From NCBI GenBank assembly GCA_017456545.1, contig JAFTJE010000037.1, positions 1 through 38,862 of the forward strand: a stretch of DNA of 38,862 bases, written 5' to 3'. The notes below the pieces were generated by a model. The model did no database searches, was not told the DNA's origin, and saw nothing but the letters and a program-made list of their open reading frames with translations. The position numbers and the translations under genes are program-made. The stretch comes from Clostridia bacterium (lineage in GTDB: Bacteria > Bacillota > Clostridia > Oscillospirales > CAG-272). Shown piece after piece: positions 15,834-24,142 of this stretch. The number at the start of each line of letters is the position of its first letter. Position 1 is the stretch's first letter.

Positions 15834-16427
15834 ATGAGATTTTTTTCTGCTTTATTTATTTGTGTTGTAGCTTTTTTGACCCTGTGGGGATTTATACCCA
15901 CGGAGGAGGAATGTGGAATTTACGATTCCACGGTGAGACTGCATATCCTTGCAAACTCCGACAGTGAGGAGGACCAGAGGGTAAAGCTTCTTGTCAGGGA
16001 CGCGGTAGTTGAGCATATTTCCGCCTATGATGCCAAAAGCAAGGAGGAGGCACTTCTTTGCATAACGGCAGACCGTGATGCAATTTGCCAAACGGCAATA
16101 AATGTCCTGAGGGAAAATGGGATAAACGACAGCGTTTCCATAAAAATCGGGGAGGAGCAATATCCTATAAGATATTATGAGGATTTTTCCTTGCCTGCGG
16201 GTGAGTATACATCTGTACAGATTATTATCGGCGAGGGTAAGGGGCAGAACTGGTGGTGCGTTCTCTTTCCTCCTATGTGTACCTCTTATGCAATAGAGCC
16301 GGACGGAGAGGAATATATCAGTGCAGGTCTCTCCCGTGACCAATATAATTTGATAACGGGTGCAAGAGGAGAGTATAAGGTTAAATTCAAGCTACTTGAA
16401 ATTGCACAGGAGGCATTCGGAGCTTAG
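15834..16427 (+). CDS. spoIIR: Stage II sporulation protein R
   Basis: SpoIIR is made in the forespore and crosses to the intermembrane space, where it triggers SpoIIGA to process pro-SigE in the mother cell. The 197-residue protein has an N-terminal hydrophobic export segment (about residues 2-20). It then shows the family signatures RLHILANSDSEEDQ (35-48) with the following VRDAV, and the NWWCVLFPP segment (near 140). GGAGG eight bases before ATG 15834 is the ribosome-binding site and lies within the hairpin of the upstream terminator. This gene is direct evidence that the organism can form endospores or descends from spore formers. Confidence 0.93.
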   Translation: MRFFSALFICVVAFLTLWGFIPTEEECGIYDSTVRLHILANSDSEEDQRVKLLVRDAVVEHISAYDAKSKEEALLCITADRDAICQTAINVLRENGINDSVSIKIGEEQYPIRYYEDFSLPAGEYTSVQIIIGEGKGQNWWCVLFPPMCTSYAIEPDGEEYISAGLSRDQYNLITGARGEYKVKFKLLEIAQEAFGA

Positions 16428-16469
16428 TAAGGGTTATGCCGAGTCCAAAGCATTTTTTGAAACCGTATA

Positions 16470-16496
16470 GGGGGAGTCGCACATATCGGCTCCCCC
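16470..16496 (+). other. GC-rich stem-loop after spoIIR
   Basis: GGGGGAGTCG (16470-16479) pairs with CGGCTCCCCC (16487-16496), with one G-U pair and a seven-base loop. It is 43 bases after the spoIIR stop, but no U-tract follows, so it is either a weak terminator or a transcript-end stabiliser. Confidence 0.5.
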
Positions 16497-16548
16497 GATT
16501 ATGTATAAATATTTAGAAATCCGTCACATAAAATTTAGATTATATATC

Positions 16549-16577
16549 TTGAAATATTGAATATAACAGTGTATTAT
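16549..16577 (+). promoter_or_regulatory. Putative promoter of DUF5685 gene
   Basis: TTGAAA (16549-16554) and TATTAT (16572-16577) are 17 bases apart, 34 bases before the ATG at 16611. Confidence 0.5.
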
Positions 16578-16610
16578 ATAGTAAATAGGGAATGTAAAGG
16601 GAGGATAGCT

Positions 16611-17489
16611 ATGTTCGGATATGTAAAGCCTTATATACCTGAGCTTAAGGTAAAGGAAAATGAACTGTATAAGGCTACATACTGTGGACTTTGCCGTACT
16701 ATGGGTAAAACAACAGGCTGTCTTTCAAAGCTTACCCTGAATTACGATTTTACATACCTTGCCCTTGTACGCTATGCACTGGAGGGAGGACGGGCAACCG
16801 TAAGGATGCGTAGATGCCCCGTTCACCCCTTTAAGAAGCGTCCTATGCTGGAGCCGGATGATACACTCCGTTACTGTGCCAGGGCAAGCGTTATTCTGAC
16901 AAGGCTGAAGCTACAGGATAATGTAAACGATTCCCACGGTATAGCAAGGCTTAAGGCACGGATAGCAAAGCTTATTTGCCTGTTTCTGAAAAAGACGGAT
17001 AAGGACCACGCCCCCCTTAAAAAAAAGGTGGGAGAGCTTATAGAGGAGCTTACTGTCCTTGAAAAGCAAAAATGCGATTCTATCGACACTGTTGCCGACA
17101 TTTTCGGAAAAATACTTGCGGAAATTGCGTCCTTCGGGCTGGAGGGTGTTAATAAAAGAATTGCTGTGGATATCGGTATTCACTTAGGTAAATGGATATA
17201 TGTTATGGACGCCTGTGACGATTTTGAGAGTGACAGAAAATCAGGCTCTTATAATCCGCTTGTCTGTGCATTCGGAGATACTCTTACCAATGAAAACAAA
17301 TATGCTCTTCGCTGTGGTGCTATGATGGAGCTGATGGCCCTTAGCAGCAGTGCCGAGCTTATTGATTATTCAGGTCATTCGGATGTTGAGGGCATTATAA
17401 AAAACACTCTCCATCTGGGAATGGTGGCCGAAACGGACAGAGTGCTTGACTTTAAGCCTGTGGAAGAGGCAGATGCTGCTGTAAATTAA
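16611..17489 (+). CDS. DUF5685 family protein
   Basis: This 292-residue protein matches the DUF5685 type seen widely in Clostridia, beginning with MFGYVKPYIPELK and a YCGLCR motif near residue 24. Further Cys-containing motifs are a CPVHP segment and DACDD. Two Asp-containing segments, LQDNVNDS (near 103) and DACDDFESD with following YNP (near 204), resemble the paired Asp-rich motifs of all-helical isoprenoid-synthase-like folds; that comparison is only an inference. No signal peptide or membrane segment is evident. ATG 16611 follows AGGGAGG; an upstream in-frame TTG at 16557 is rejected because it overlaps the promoter. The J-domain gene follows after about 110 bases with its own promoter. 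Confidence 0.75.
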   Translation: MFGYVKPYIPELKVKENELYKATYCGLCRTMGKTTGCLSKLTLNYDFTYLALVRYALEGGRATVRMRRCPVHPFKKRPMLEPDDTLRYCARASVILTRLKLQDNVNDSHGIARLKARIAKLICLFLKKTDKDHAPLKKKVGELIEELTVLEKQKCDSIDTVADIFGKILAEIASFGLEGVNKRIAVDIGIHLGKWIYVMDACDDFESDRKSGSYNPLVCAFGDTLTNENKYALRCGAMMELMALSSSAELIDYSGHSDVEGIIKNTLHLGMVAETDRVLDFKPVEEADAAVN

Positions 17490-17500
17490 TAAACTTCTTC

Positions 17501-17529
17501 TTTACAAAAACGATTTAATATGATAAAAT
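17501..17529 (+). promoter_or_regulatory. Putative promoter of the J-domain gene
   Basis: TTTACA (17501-17506) and TAAAAT (17524-17529) are separated by 17 bases, 70 bases before the start codon. Confidence 0.55.
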
Positions 17530-17598
17530 ACTTTTAATAGCTTCTACAATAGCATAGTAATACGAGGCTATCCATACAATAAAACCTTGGAGGATATA

Positions 17599-18186
17599 AT
17601 GAAGGATCCATATAAGATTTTAGGAATTTCCCCTACGGCTTCCAATGAGGAGGTTAAAAACGCATACAGGGAGCTTGCAAAAAAATATCATCCCGATAAT
17701 TATGCCAACAGTCCCATCGCCGATGTAGCCGAGGAAAAAATGAAGGAAATTAACGAGGCGTATGACGAAATTTTGAAAATTCGTACCGGTAACGGCGGGT
17801 CTGAATATAAGCAGAGCAGTGATAGAGGAGCTCGGGGTGGAAACACCACAGGCGACCCCTATTTTTATGAGGTAAGACAGAATATAAACAATGGCAGAAT
17901 CAGAGAGGCAGAGGCCTTTCTTAACTCCACGCCCTCCGAGAAGAGAAATGCCGAGTGGTGCTTCCTTATGGCGTGTATACTTACCAAAAAAGGATACTAT
18001 TTTGATGCTCTCCGTCTTGCCGATACAGCCTGCAATATGGCTCCCGAAAACAGGGAGTATGCCGCCCTGCGTGACAATCTTCGCCGTCAGTCTAACGGAT
18101 ATGGCCGTCAGCAGCAGAATGTAGGCGGATGCAATATGTGCGATGTTTGTGCTATGCTCTACTGCCTTGACTGTATGTGCAGATAA
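17599..18186 (+). CDS. J-domain/TPR protein with Cys-rich tail
   Basis: The 195-residue protein begins with a DnaJ J-domain (residues 2-65) that keeps the HPD tripeptide required to stimulate an Hsp70 ATPase. A Gly/Ser-rich linker follows, then a TPR-like helical part (about 90-165). It lacks the DnaJ zinc-finger and substrate-binding domains. The last 17 residues contain six Cys (spacing CxxCxxCxxxxCxxCxC), suggesting a metal site or disulphide or thioether cluster. ATG 17599 is five bases after GGAGG; an upstream TTG at 17587 lies inside that site and is rejected. It sits after a DUF5685 gene and before a small membrane protein gene. The role is probably a specialised Hsp70 co-chaperone, with client unknown. 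Confidence 0.8.
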   Translation: MKDPYKILGISPTASNEEVKNAYRELAKKYHPDNYANSPIADVAEEKMKEINEAYDEILKIRTGNGGSEYKQSSDRGARGGNTTGDPYFYEVRQNINNGRIREAEAFLNSTPSEKRNAEWCFLMACILTKKGYYFDALRLADTACNMAPENREYAALRDNLRRQSNGYGRQQQNVGGCNMCDVCAMLYCLDCMCR

Positions 18187-18195
18187 GGTGAAAAA

Positions 18196-18714
18196 ATGAA
18201 AAAAACAAAAAATCTTACCTTTTGTGCCATTATGGTGGCCCTGAGTGTGGTGATTTTGTTTCTTTGCTCCCTGACACAGCTTCTGGACCTGACATCAGTG
18301 CTTTTTGCCTCCGTTTGTGTCTTTGTGGTAGGAGAGGAGCTAAAACTCAAAAGGGCAGTGGCAGTATATCTGGCGACGGGAATTTTAGCGTTTTTGCTCA
18401 TTCCGTCAAAGCTGGTTGCAATAGAGTATTTCCTCTTTGGAATATACCCTGCTATTAAGCCTATAATAGAAAAAACGGGCAGGGCAGTGTCGTTTATTTT
18501 GAAGGGAGCATATATAATAGGTGCAACCCTTGCCGATGTGGCGATAATAAAATTCTTTTTCCCGCAGGAGATAGAAAAGGATTGGTTTATTATCCTTATT
18601 GCAGTTGTCAGCGTTCTTTGGCTCATTTTGTATGACATTGCCTATACAAGGCTTTCCGCATATTATCACGGAAAGCTCAGATATCAGCTTCGAATAGATA
18701 AATTTTTTAGTTAA
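18196..18714 (+). CDS. Small integral membrane protein
   Basis: This 172-residue protein is highly hydrophobic with about five or six membrane segments (residues about 8-27, 32-46, 52-68, 74-88, 101-122 and 128-148) and a short basic C-terminus. The overall look resembles substrate-binding S components of energy-coupling-factor transporters, but no family signature is clear enough for a firm call. It starts nine bases after the J-domain gene, with AAGGTG as ribosome-binding site, so the two are co-transcribed. A strong terminator follows directly. Confidence 0.7.
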   Translation: MKKTKNLTFCAIMVALSVVILFLCSLTQLLDLTSVLFASVCVFVVGEELKLKRAVAVYLATGILAFLLIPSKLVAIEYFLFGIYPAIKPIIEKTGRAVSFILKGAYIIGATLADVAIIKFFFPQEIEKDWFIILIAVVSVLWLILYDIAYTRLSAYYHGKLRYQLRIDKFFS

Positions 18715-18723
18715 AATAACCCA

Positions 18724-18752
18724 AAAACACCACTTATTTAAGTGGTGTTTTG
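18724..18752 (+). terminator. Terminator after the membrane protein gene
   Basis: AAAACACCACTT (18724-18735) pairs with AAGTGGTGTTTT (18740-18751) around a four-base loop, and the stem itself ends in a T-run. Confidence 0.9.
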
Positions 18753-18781
18753 TCAGTTTATACAATATTTATGCAAAAAAG

Positions 18782-18811
18782 TTGACAAATCAATTGTATA
18801 TATTGTAAAAT
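18782..18811 (+). promoter_or_regulatory. Promoter of the yicC-remA-gmk housekeeping operon
   Basis: TTGACA (18782-18787) and TAAAAT (18806-18811) are separated by 18 bases. It drives the long run of genes from yicC onward. Two direct copies of AATTGTATATATT overlap and follow it. Confidence 0.7.
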
Positions 18812-18824
18812 AATTGTATATATT
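18792..18824 (+). repeat. Two direct repeats at the yicC promoter
   Basis: The 13-mer AATTGTATATATT occurs at 18792-18804 and 18812-18824. The copies are exactly 20 bases apart, close to two helical turns, with one inside the promoter spacer and one just after the -10 box. This placement suggests a cooperative protein-binding site, though the AT-rich sequence could arise by chance. Confidence 0.5.
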
Positions 18825-18850
18825 AAATTTATTATAAAGGACGGTAGGCT

Positions 18851-19738
18851 ATGTTCAGAAGCATGACTGCCTTTGCCAGAGCCAGAGAGACGGTAAATGG
18901 CAAGGATATAACAGCAGAAATAAAATCCGTAAACAACAGATACCTCGACTGCACTGTGAAGATATCAAGGCTTTACAGCTTTCTTGAGGATAAAATAAAG
19001 CAGTACATATCCAAAAGAGGTATTTCAAGAGGAAAGATAGAAATTTATATCAATGTAGACCTTCTCGAGCAGCAGGGCGTGGAGATATCCCTTGATACAG
19101 CTTATGCAAAATCGTATATAGATGCATTGTATAAGCTCAGAGACACCTTTGACTTGAAGGATGATATCACAGTAACCAGAATTGCCTCAAACAGAGATAT
19201 CTTCAATGTGAGAAAGCCTGAGGATGACCTTGAGGGTGACTGGAACGATATCAAGGCTGTGCTTGATGTGGCTATTGACGGCTTTATAGAAAGACGCCGT
19301 GCCGAGGGAGAAAACCTCCTTCGCAACATAAGAGAAAAAATAGAGAATATAAAGGGCTATGTGGCTAAAATATCCGAAAACTCCGAAAGAGATACTAAGG
19401 AGTACGCTGGAAGGCTGAAGGAAAGGATAATAAAATTCCTTGACGAGCAGGCTATTCATATTGATGAGCAGAGGATACTTACAGAGGTTGCAATATTTGC
19501 CGACAAGATAGCTATTGATGAGGAGCTTGTCAGACTTGACAGCCATTTCGGAGCCTTTGAGGAGATAGCCTCATCCGATGAGCCTGCGGGAAGAAAACTG
19601 GATTTCCTTGTTCAGGAAATGAACAGAGAAACAAATACCATAGGCTCCAAGGCATCTAACTCGGATACTGCCCATCTTGTGGTAAGCGTTAAAAACGAGC
19701 TTGAAAAAATCAGAGAGCAGATACAGAATATAGAGTGA
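18851..19738 (+). CDS. yicC: YicC family endoribonuclease
   Basis: This 295-residue protein belongs to the YicC/YloC family, whose characterised members are endoribonucleases acting on small or messenger RNA. Hallmarks are the start MFRSMTAFA, the KSVNNRYLD segment, RGKIEIYI, and the C-terminal DUF1732 part with [21 protein letters not shown] and the [17 protein letters not shown] end. In Bacillus the order yloC-remA-gmk-rpoZ is the same. remA begins directly after the stop. The gene carries the operon promoter and a GGACGG ribosome-binding site. Confidence 0.93.
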   Translation: MFRSMTAFARARETVNGKDITAEIKSVNNRYLDCTVKISRLYSFLEDKIKQYISKRGISRGKIEIYINVDLLEQQGVEISLDTAYAKSYIDALYKLRDTFDLKDDITVTRIASNRDIFNVRKPEDDLEGDWNDIKAVLDVAIDGFIERRRAEGENLLRNIREKIENIKGYVAKISENSERDTKEYAGRLKERIIKFLDEQAIHIDEQRILTEVAIFADKIAIDEELVRLDSHFGAFEEIASSDEPAGRKLDFLVQEMNRETNTIGSKASNSDTAHLVVSVKNELEKIREQIQNIE

Positions 19739-19739
19739 T

Positions 19740-19991
19740 ATGAAATTTATAAATGTTGGATTTGGAAATATGATTCTTGACGAGAGGGTGGTTGCCCTTG
19801 TCTCCCCCGACTCTGCTCCTGCCAAGAGAACGGTAGCCGAGGCTAAGGAAAAGGGAAGAATCATTGACTGCACCAGTGGCAGACGCACTAAAAGCGTGAT
19901 AATAACGGACTCCGACCATGTAATTATATCAGCATTGGCTCCGGAGACTGTGGCAAACAGACTTAACGGAACTGACGACGGAGGAGAGTAA
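19740..19991 (+). CDS. remA: RemA/DUF370 family DNA-binding regulator
   Basis: The 83-residue protein starts [13 protein letters not shown] and contains the [38 protein letters not shown] core typical of RemA, a ring-forming DNA-binding activator of biofilm matrix genes in Bacillus subtilis. It is slightly shorter at the C-terminus than some homologues. It begins one base after the yicC stop and ends two bases before gmk. In non-biofilm Clostridia the role is less clear; the conserved position beside gmk and rpoZ is well known. Confidence 0.92.
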   Translation: MKFINVGFGNMILDERVVALVSPDSAPAKRTVAEAKEKGRIIDCTSGRRTKSVIITDSDHVIISALAPETVANRLNGTDDGGE

Positions 19992-19993
19992 TT

Positions 19994-20602
19994 ATGAGAA
20001 AAGGCATATTGTTTGTAATATCCGGCCCGGCGGGAAGCGGTAAGGGAACGGTTGTAAAGGAGCTGATCTCGGCACATAAGGAGATAGCCCTCTCCGTATC
20101 TGCCACCACAAGACAGCCAAGACCGGGTGAGGAGCACGGAGTACATTACTACTTCATCTCAAGAAGAGAGTTTGAGCAGAGAATAGAAAGTGGAGATATA
20201 CTCGAATATACTACATACCGTGACAATCTGTACGGAACTCCCTTAAGAGAGGTAAAAAAGGCTCTTGACAGGGGTAGGGATATCATCCTTGAGATAGAGG
20301 TCGACGGAGCTATGCAGGTAAAGCGTAAGATAAGAAGAGCTGTTACAATTATGCTGACTCCGCCGGATTATAAAACCCTTGAGAACAGATTAAGGGGAAG
20401 AGGCACAGAAAAGGAAGAGGATATTATCTGGCGTCTTAACAGAGCTAAGGAGGAGATACTTCTCCTTCCCGAATATGACTACTCCGTAGTAAACGAGGAC
20501 GGTAAGATGAAGGAATGTGCCGATCTTATCTACAATATAATCAAGGCAGAGCATCAAAAAACAAAAAATACAAAAAGAGAACTAATTAAAAAATTTATTT
20601 GA
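19994..20602 (+). CDS. gmk: Guanylate kinase
   Basis: Guanylate kinase converts GMP or dGMP plus ATP to the diphosphates. The 202-residue cytosolic protein has the P-loop GPAGSGKGT (residues 11-19), the GMP-binding SATTRQPRPGE segment and HGVHYYF. GGAGGAG lies just before the ATG inside the end of remA. It is co-transcribed with rpoZ, a conserved pairing in bacteria. Confidence 0.97.
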   Translation: MRKGILFVISGPAGSGKGTVVKELISAHKEIALSVSATTRQPRPGEEHGVHYYFISRREFEQRIESGDILEYTTYRDNLYGTPLREVKKALDRGRDIILEIEVDGAMQVKRKIRRAVTIMLTPPDYKTLENRLRGRGTEKEEDIIWRLNRAKEEILLLPEYDYSVVNEDGKMKECADLIYNIIKAEHQKTKNTKRELIKKFI

Positions 20603-20620
20603 CAAGAGAGGAATATAACA

Positions 20621-21106
20621 ATGATTTACCCTTCAATTCAGGACTTACTTAAGCTTTCCCCCGACCAGGAGGGAAACCAGAGACTCAACAAATATATGCT
20701 CGTTATGGCAACTGCAAAATGTGCCCGTGTTATTACAAACGAGTATCTCAAGGACAGAAAGAAGGCTGAAAAGCTTATTGCCGAAAAAAAGACAGAAAAG
20801 GATATTGCTGCCCTTGTGAACAAGGAATACAGAGATGAAAAGGCTGTAAGAAATGCCGTAAAGGGACTTGACAACGGTGAATTCAAGCTTTACTTCCCCG
20901 AGGATGAGGGATATGAGGAGTCCTTAGTTGATGTAAGCGAATTAAAGCCCTTTGATGATGTTGTATCTGATACAGCTGAGAATAATACGGTAATTGATGA
21001 CGGCGAGGACGATCTCGACGAAGATGAATTGAACGAAATTATGGATGCCGATGAGGTATTTGACAGTGAAAACGGCTTCCTTATAGGGGACAGCGAGGAG
21101 AACTGA
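20621..21106 (+). CDS. rpoZ: RNA polymerase omega subunit with long acidic tail
   Basis: The first part (residues about 1-80) matches the omega subunit, which supports assembly of RNA polymerase: YPSIQDLLKL, NKYMLVMATAKCARVI and a later KAVRNAVKGLDNGEFKL segment. Location after gmk supports this. The protein is 161 residues, about twice the usual size, because a strongly acidic Asp/Glu-rich extension runs from about residue 95 to the end (for example DDGEDDLDEDEL). The tail could contact basic surfaces on RNA polymerase or a partner; this is inference. Confidence 0.85.
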   Translation: MIYPSIQDLLKLSPDQEGNQRLNKYMLVMATAKCARVITNEYLKDRKKAEKLIAEKKTEKDIAALVNKEYRDEKAVRNAVKGLDNGEFKLYFPEDEGYEESLVDVSELKPFDDVVSDTAENNTVIDDGEDDLDEDELNEIMDADEVFDSENGFLIGDSEEN

Positions 21107-21161
21107 GCCCTCTGCTTTGAAAAGCAATATTCAAAAATTTTACGAAAGGACGGATGGGGCT

Positions 21162-23657
21162 ATGACAAAATGCGTAAGGGTTCATATTTTGGATGTGCCT
21201 TATCACGCCGATTGTGAATATGAATACTATGTATCCGAGGAGCTTTTTAACGAAATATCCGTAGGCTCTCTTGTGGTAGTACCCTTTGGCATAGCTAACA
21301 GGGAAAAGATTGCCGTGGTTGTGGGCTTTTCCGGAGACATAGAATATGAGACAAACAAAATAAAGCACATTTCCTCTGTAATGAGCTCTTATCTTGCTCT
21401 TGACGAAGGGATGCTCGGACTTTGCAGGTTTATGAAGTCCACTACTCTTTGTACCGTAGGAGAGGCAGTTAAATGTATGGTGCCCTCTACCATTATATCC
21501 AAGGTGGATGAGCTTCTTACCGTAACGGATAAGCTCTATTACGGTGAGGAATACGGGGAGGTTTACAGCTATATTGCAAGATATCCCGGTGTTACCTTGA
21601 GAAAGGTGAATGAAAAATTCCCCGATAAAAGAGCAGGGGCACTGTGGCTTGTACGCAATAAGTATGTAACAAAAAGGGTGCGTATAAAAGAGGCTGACAG
21701 GAATAAATACGAGAGTGTAATTTCCCTTTCCATATCAAGGGAGGAAGCTCTTGATATCCTTAACCTCAAAAGCAAAATAAAGCTCAGAAGCCAGAGGCAT
21801 AAGGCGATACTGTCCCTTCTTCTTGAAAACGGTGATATACCCATTAAGGATATATATAAGGAAACCGGTGCGGACAGGACACAAATAGATGCTCTTATAA
21901 AAAAGGGCCTTATAAAAGAAGAAAAAAACATAGTTATAAGAGACCCCTATGCTCCGTCAAAAATTGCAAGCAAGGATAAGCTTGTTCTGAGCAAGGAGCA
22001 GAAAGAGGCATATAATGAAATAGAATCACTGTATTCCACAGGAGAGGCGAGGGCTGCCCTTCTACACGGAGTTACAGGAAGTGGAAAGACCAGTGTTATC
22101 AAGGAAATGATTGACAGGGTTATTTCCGATAAGAGAAGCGTTATTATATTAGTACCAGAGATATCTCTCACCCCACAGACGGTTTCCACCTTCTGAGGAT
22201 ATTACGGTGACAGAGTTGCAGTAATCCATTCCGGTCTGTCCTCAGGAGAACGCTTTGACGCTTACAAAAGAATCAAGGACGGAGAGTGCGATATTGTTAT
22301 CGGCACACGGTCCGCAGTTTTTGCCCCTCTGTCGAATTTGGGAATGATAGTTATCGACGAGGAGCAGGAGCATACATACAAATCGGACACTAATCCGAAA
22401 TATCTTGCCCACGATATAGCAAGATACAGATGCAGGGATGAAAAAGCCCTTATGCTTCTTGCATCTGCTACACCGTCACTGACCTCCTATTATAAGGCTG
22501 TCAGTGGAATTTATACCCTTGTCAAAATGACAAAGAGATACGGTAATGCCACATTACCCGAGGTTATCATTACCGATATGCATAAGGAAAAGGGCGTGGG
22601 TAATACATCGGTATTCAGCACACGGCTTGCCTCAATGCTGGCAAAGGGCAAGGAGGAGGATAAGCAGGCAATACTGTTCCTTAACAGGAGGGGTTACCAT
22701 TCCTCCATATCCTGTACCGAATGCGGTAAGGTTGTAGAATGTCCCAACTGCTCTGTAGCCATGACTTACCATTCCTATAAGAGAATAGAAGAGGATATAA
22801 CAGCTGATAACGCCTATGAAATAATGAGTGGAAGCGGAGTTTTACGCTGTCACTACTGTGGCTATCAGACCAGAGTGCCCAGATTGTGCAATAGCTGTAA
22901 TAACGAGCATTTTGAGTATGTCGGCTTTGGCACCCAGAAGCTGGAAAGGGATATAGCAGAGCTTTTACCCGGGGTAAGCACCATTCGTATGGATGCGGAT
23001 ACCACTACCCAAAAATCCTCCTATGAGAGAATACTCGGAGCCTTTCTTAACAAGGAGGCAGATGTGCTCATAGGTACACAGATGGTTACCAAGGGTCATA
23101 ATTTTCCGTCTGTTACATTAGTCGGCGTAATGCTGGCAGATATGATGCTTTACACAGGGGATTACCGTGCATCGGAACGGACCTTTTCAATGCTTACTCA
23201 GGTAATAGGAAGAGCAGGCAGAGCAAGGGATAAGGGCATAGCTGTAATACAGACAAATTCCCCCTCGGACAGGACGATACAATATGCATCGACACAGGAT
23301 TACGAGGAGTTTTATAAAAACGAAATTCAAATAAGAAAATCATATTTATTTCCACCCTTCTGCGATATTGTGCTCATTACGGTGAGCTCCACCGACGAGA
23401 GGGAGATGAACAGGGTATCCGACGGTATCCTCAATACAATCAGAAATAAGTTTACGGAATTAAACGCACCCTGTATGGCATACGGTCCCTTCGAGGCTCC
23501 CGTGTACAGATATCAGGGCAGATACCGTAAGCGTATAATTGTAAAGTGCAAGCTGACCTCGGCAGTAAGGACAATATTTGCAGAAATATACGGAGATAAA
23601 TCAAAATATACGCAAAGAACAGGTATTTCTATAGATTTTAACCCCAACAATCTATAA
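21162..23657 (+). pseudogene. priA: Primosomal helicase PriA, interrupted by in-frame TGA
   Basis: PriA restarts stalled replication forks as a 3'-5' DNA helicase. The full frame from ATG 21162 encodes 831 codons plus stop. It contains an N-terminal DNA-binding part, Walker A GVTGSGKTS (near residue 302), the DEEQ box (near 398), paired Cys for the zinc sites (about 517-583, CTECG, CPNC, CHYC, CNSC) and the GTQMVTKGHNFP and QVIGRAGRA helicase motifs. A TGA at 22194-22196 splits it after ...LTPQTVSTF; translation continues in the same frame as GYYGDRVAVIHSGLS, exactly as expected for PriA. The upstream TTG start at 21117 is rejected. The open parts are 21162-22196 and, from the next ATG, 22338-23657. 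All other motifs are intact, so the mutation is recent or is a sequencing or assembly error. Confidence 0.9.
22194..22196 (+). other. In-frame TGA codon in priA
   Basis: This TGA stands where PriA homologues often carry Lys or Arg (F-K/R-G-x-x-GD context). A single change, such as CGA or AGA to TGA, explains it. TGA is used as a genuine stop by yicC, rpoZ, def, rsmB, rlmN and others here, so general reassignment is excluded. Confidence 0.85.
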
Positions 23658-23671
23658 TTCAAGGAGGAGCT

Positions 23672-24142
23672 ATGGGAGTTATACAGATAGTTAAAAGAAG
23701 TGAAAACGAAGAATTTTTAAGAAAAAAGAGCAGACCCGTAACCGAGATAACACCGAGGATAATTACTCTGCTTGACGATATGATAGATACTATGAGAGAG
23801 GCAAACGGCTGCGGTCTTGCAGCAGTGCAGGTTGGTGTTCTCCGTAGGATGGTTGTTATAGAAACAGGTGAGGGACTCTTTGAGCTTATCAATCCCGTTA
23901 TTATAAAAAAATCGGGCTCACAGGAGGGTGCAGAGGGCTGTCTTTCCTTACCCGGAGAATGGGGACTTACCAAAAGACCCGAGAAGGTGACAGTCCGTGC
24001 TATGGACAGAAACGGAGATACCTTTGAGCTTACTGGAGAGGGACTCCTTGCCAAGGCTATCTGCCACGAGGTAGACCACCTTGACGGAATTTTGTACACA
24101 GATAAGGCTATAAGAATGTTGGGAGCAGATGAAATAGAATGA
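23672..24142 (+). CDS. def: Peptide deformylase
   Basis: This metalloenzyme removes the formyl group from nascent N-terminal Met. The protein is 156 residues. Motif I is GCGLAAVQVG (46-55), a common Gram-positive variant of GxGLAAPQ; motif II is EGCLSLPG with metal ligand Cys90; motif III is HEVDH with His132, Glu133 and His136. GGAGGAG precedes the ATG. Its stop overlaps the fmt start as ATGA, giving tight coupling between the formyl-adding and formyl-removing enzymes. Confidence 0.97.
   Translation: MGVIQIVKRSENEEFLRKKSRPVTEITPRIITLLDDMIDTMREANGCGLAAVQVGVLRRMVVIETGEGLFELINPVIIKKSGSQEGAEGCLSLPGEWGLTKRPEKVTVRAMDRNGDTFELTGEGLLAKAICHEVDHLDGILYTDKAIRMLGADEIE

Noticed and set aside
16557-16610. 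Upstream TTG start that would add 18 residues to the DUF5685 protein
   Set aside because: It overlaps the predicted promoter, has no ribosome-binding site, and the family starts with MFGYVKP at 16611.
21117-21161. TTG start 15 codons upstream for priA
   Set aside because: ATG 21162 gives a family-like N-terminus; the extra residues are polar and have no match to PriA.
22194-22240. Selenocysteine recoding of the TGA in priA
   Set aside because: PriA is not a selenoprotein, the site is not a redox site, and I see no convincing stem-loop immediately downstream. A nonsense mutation or sequence error is simpler.
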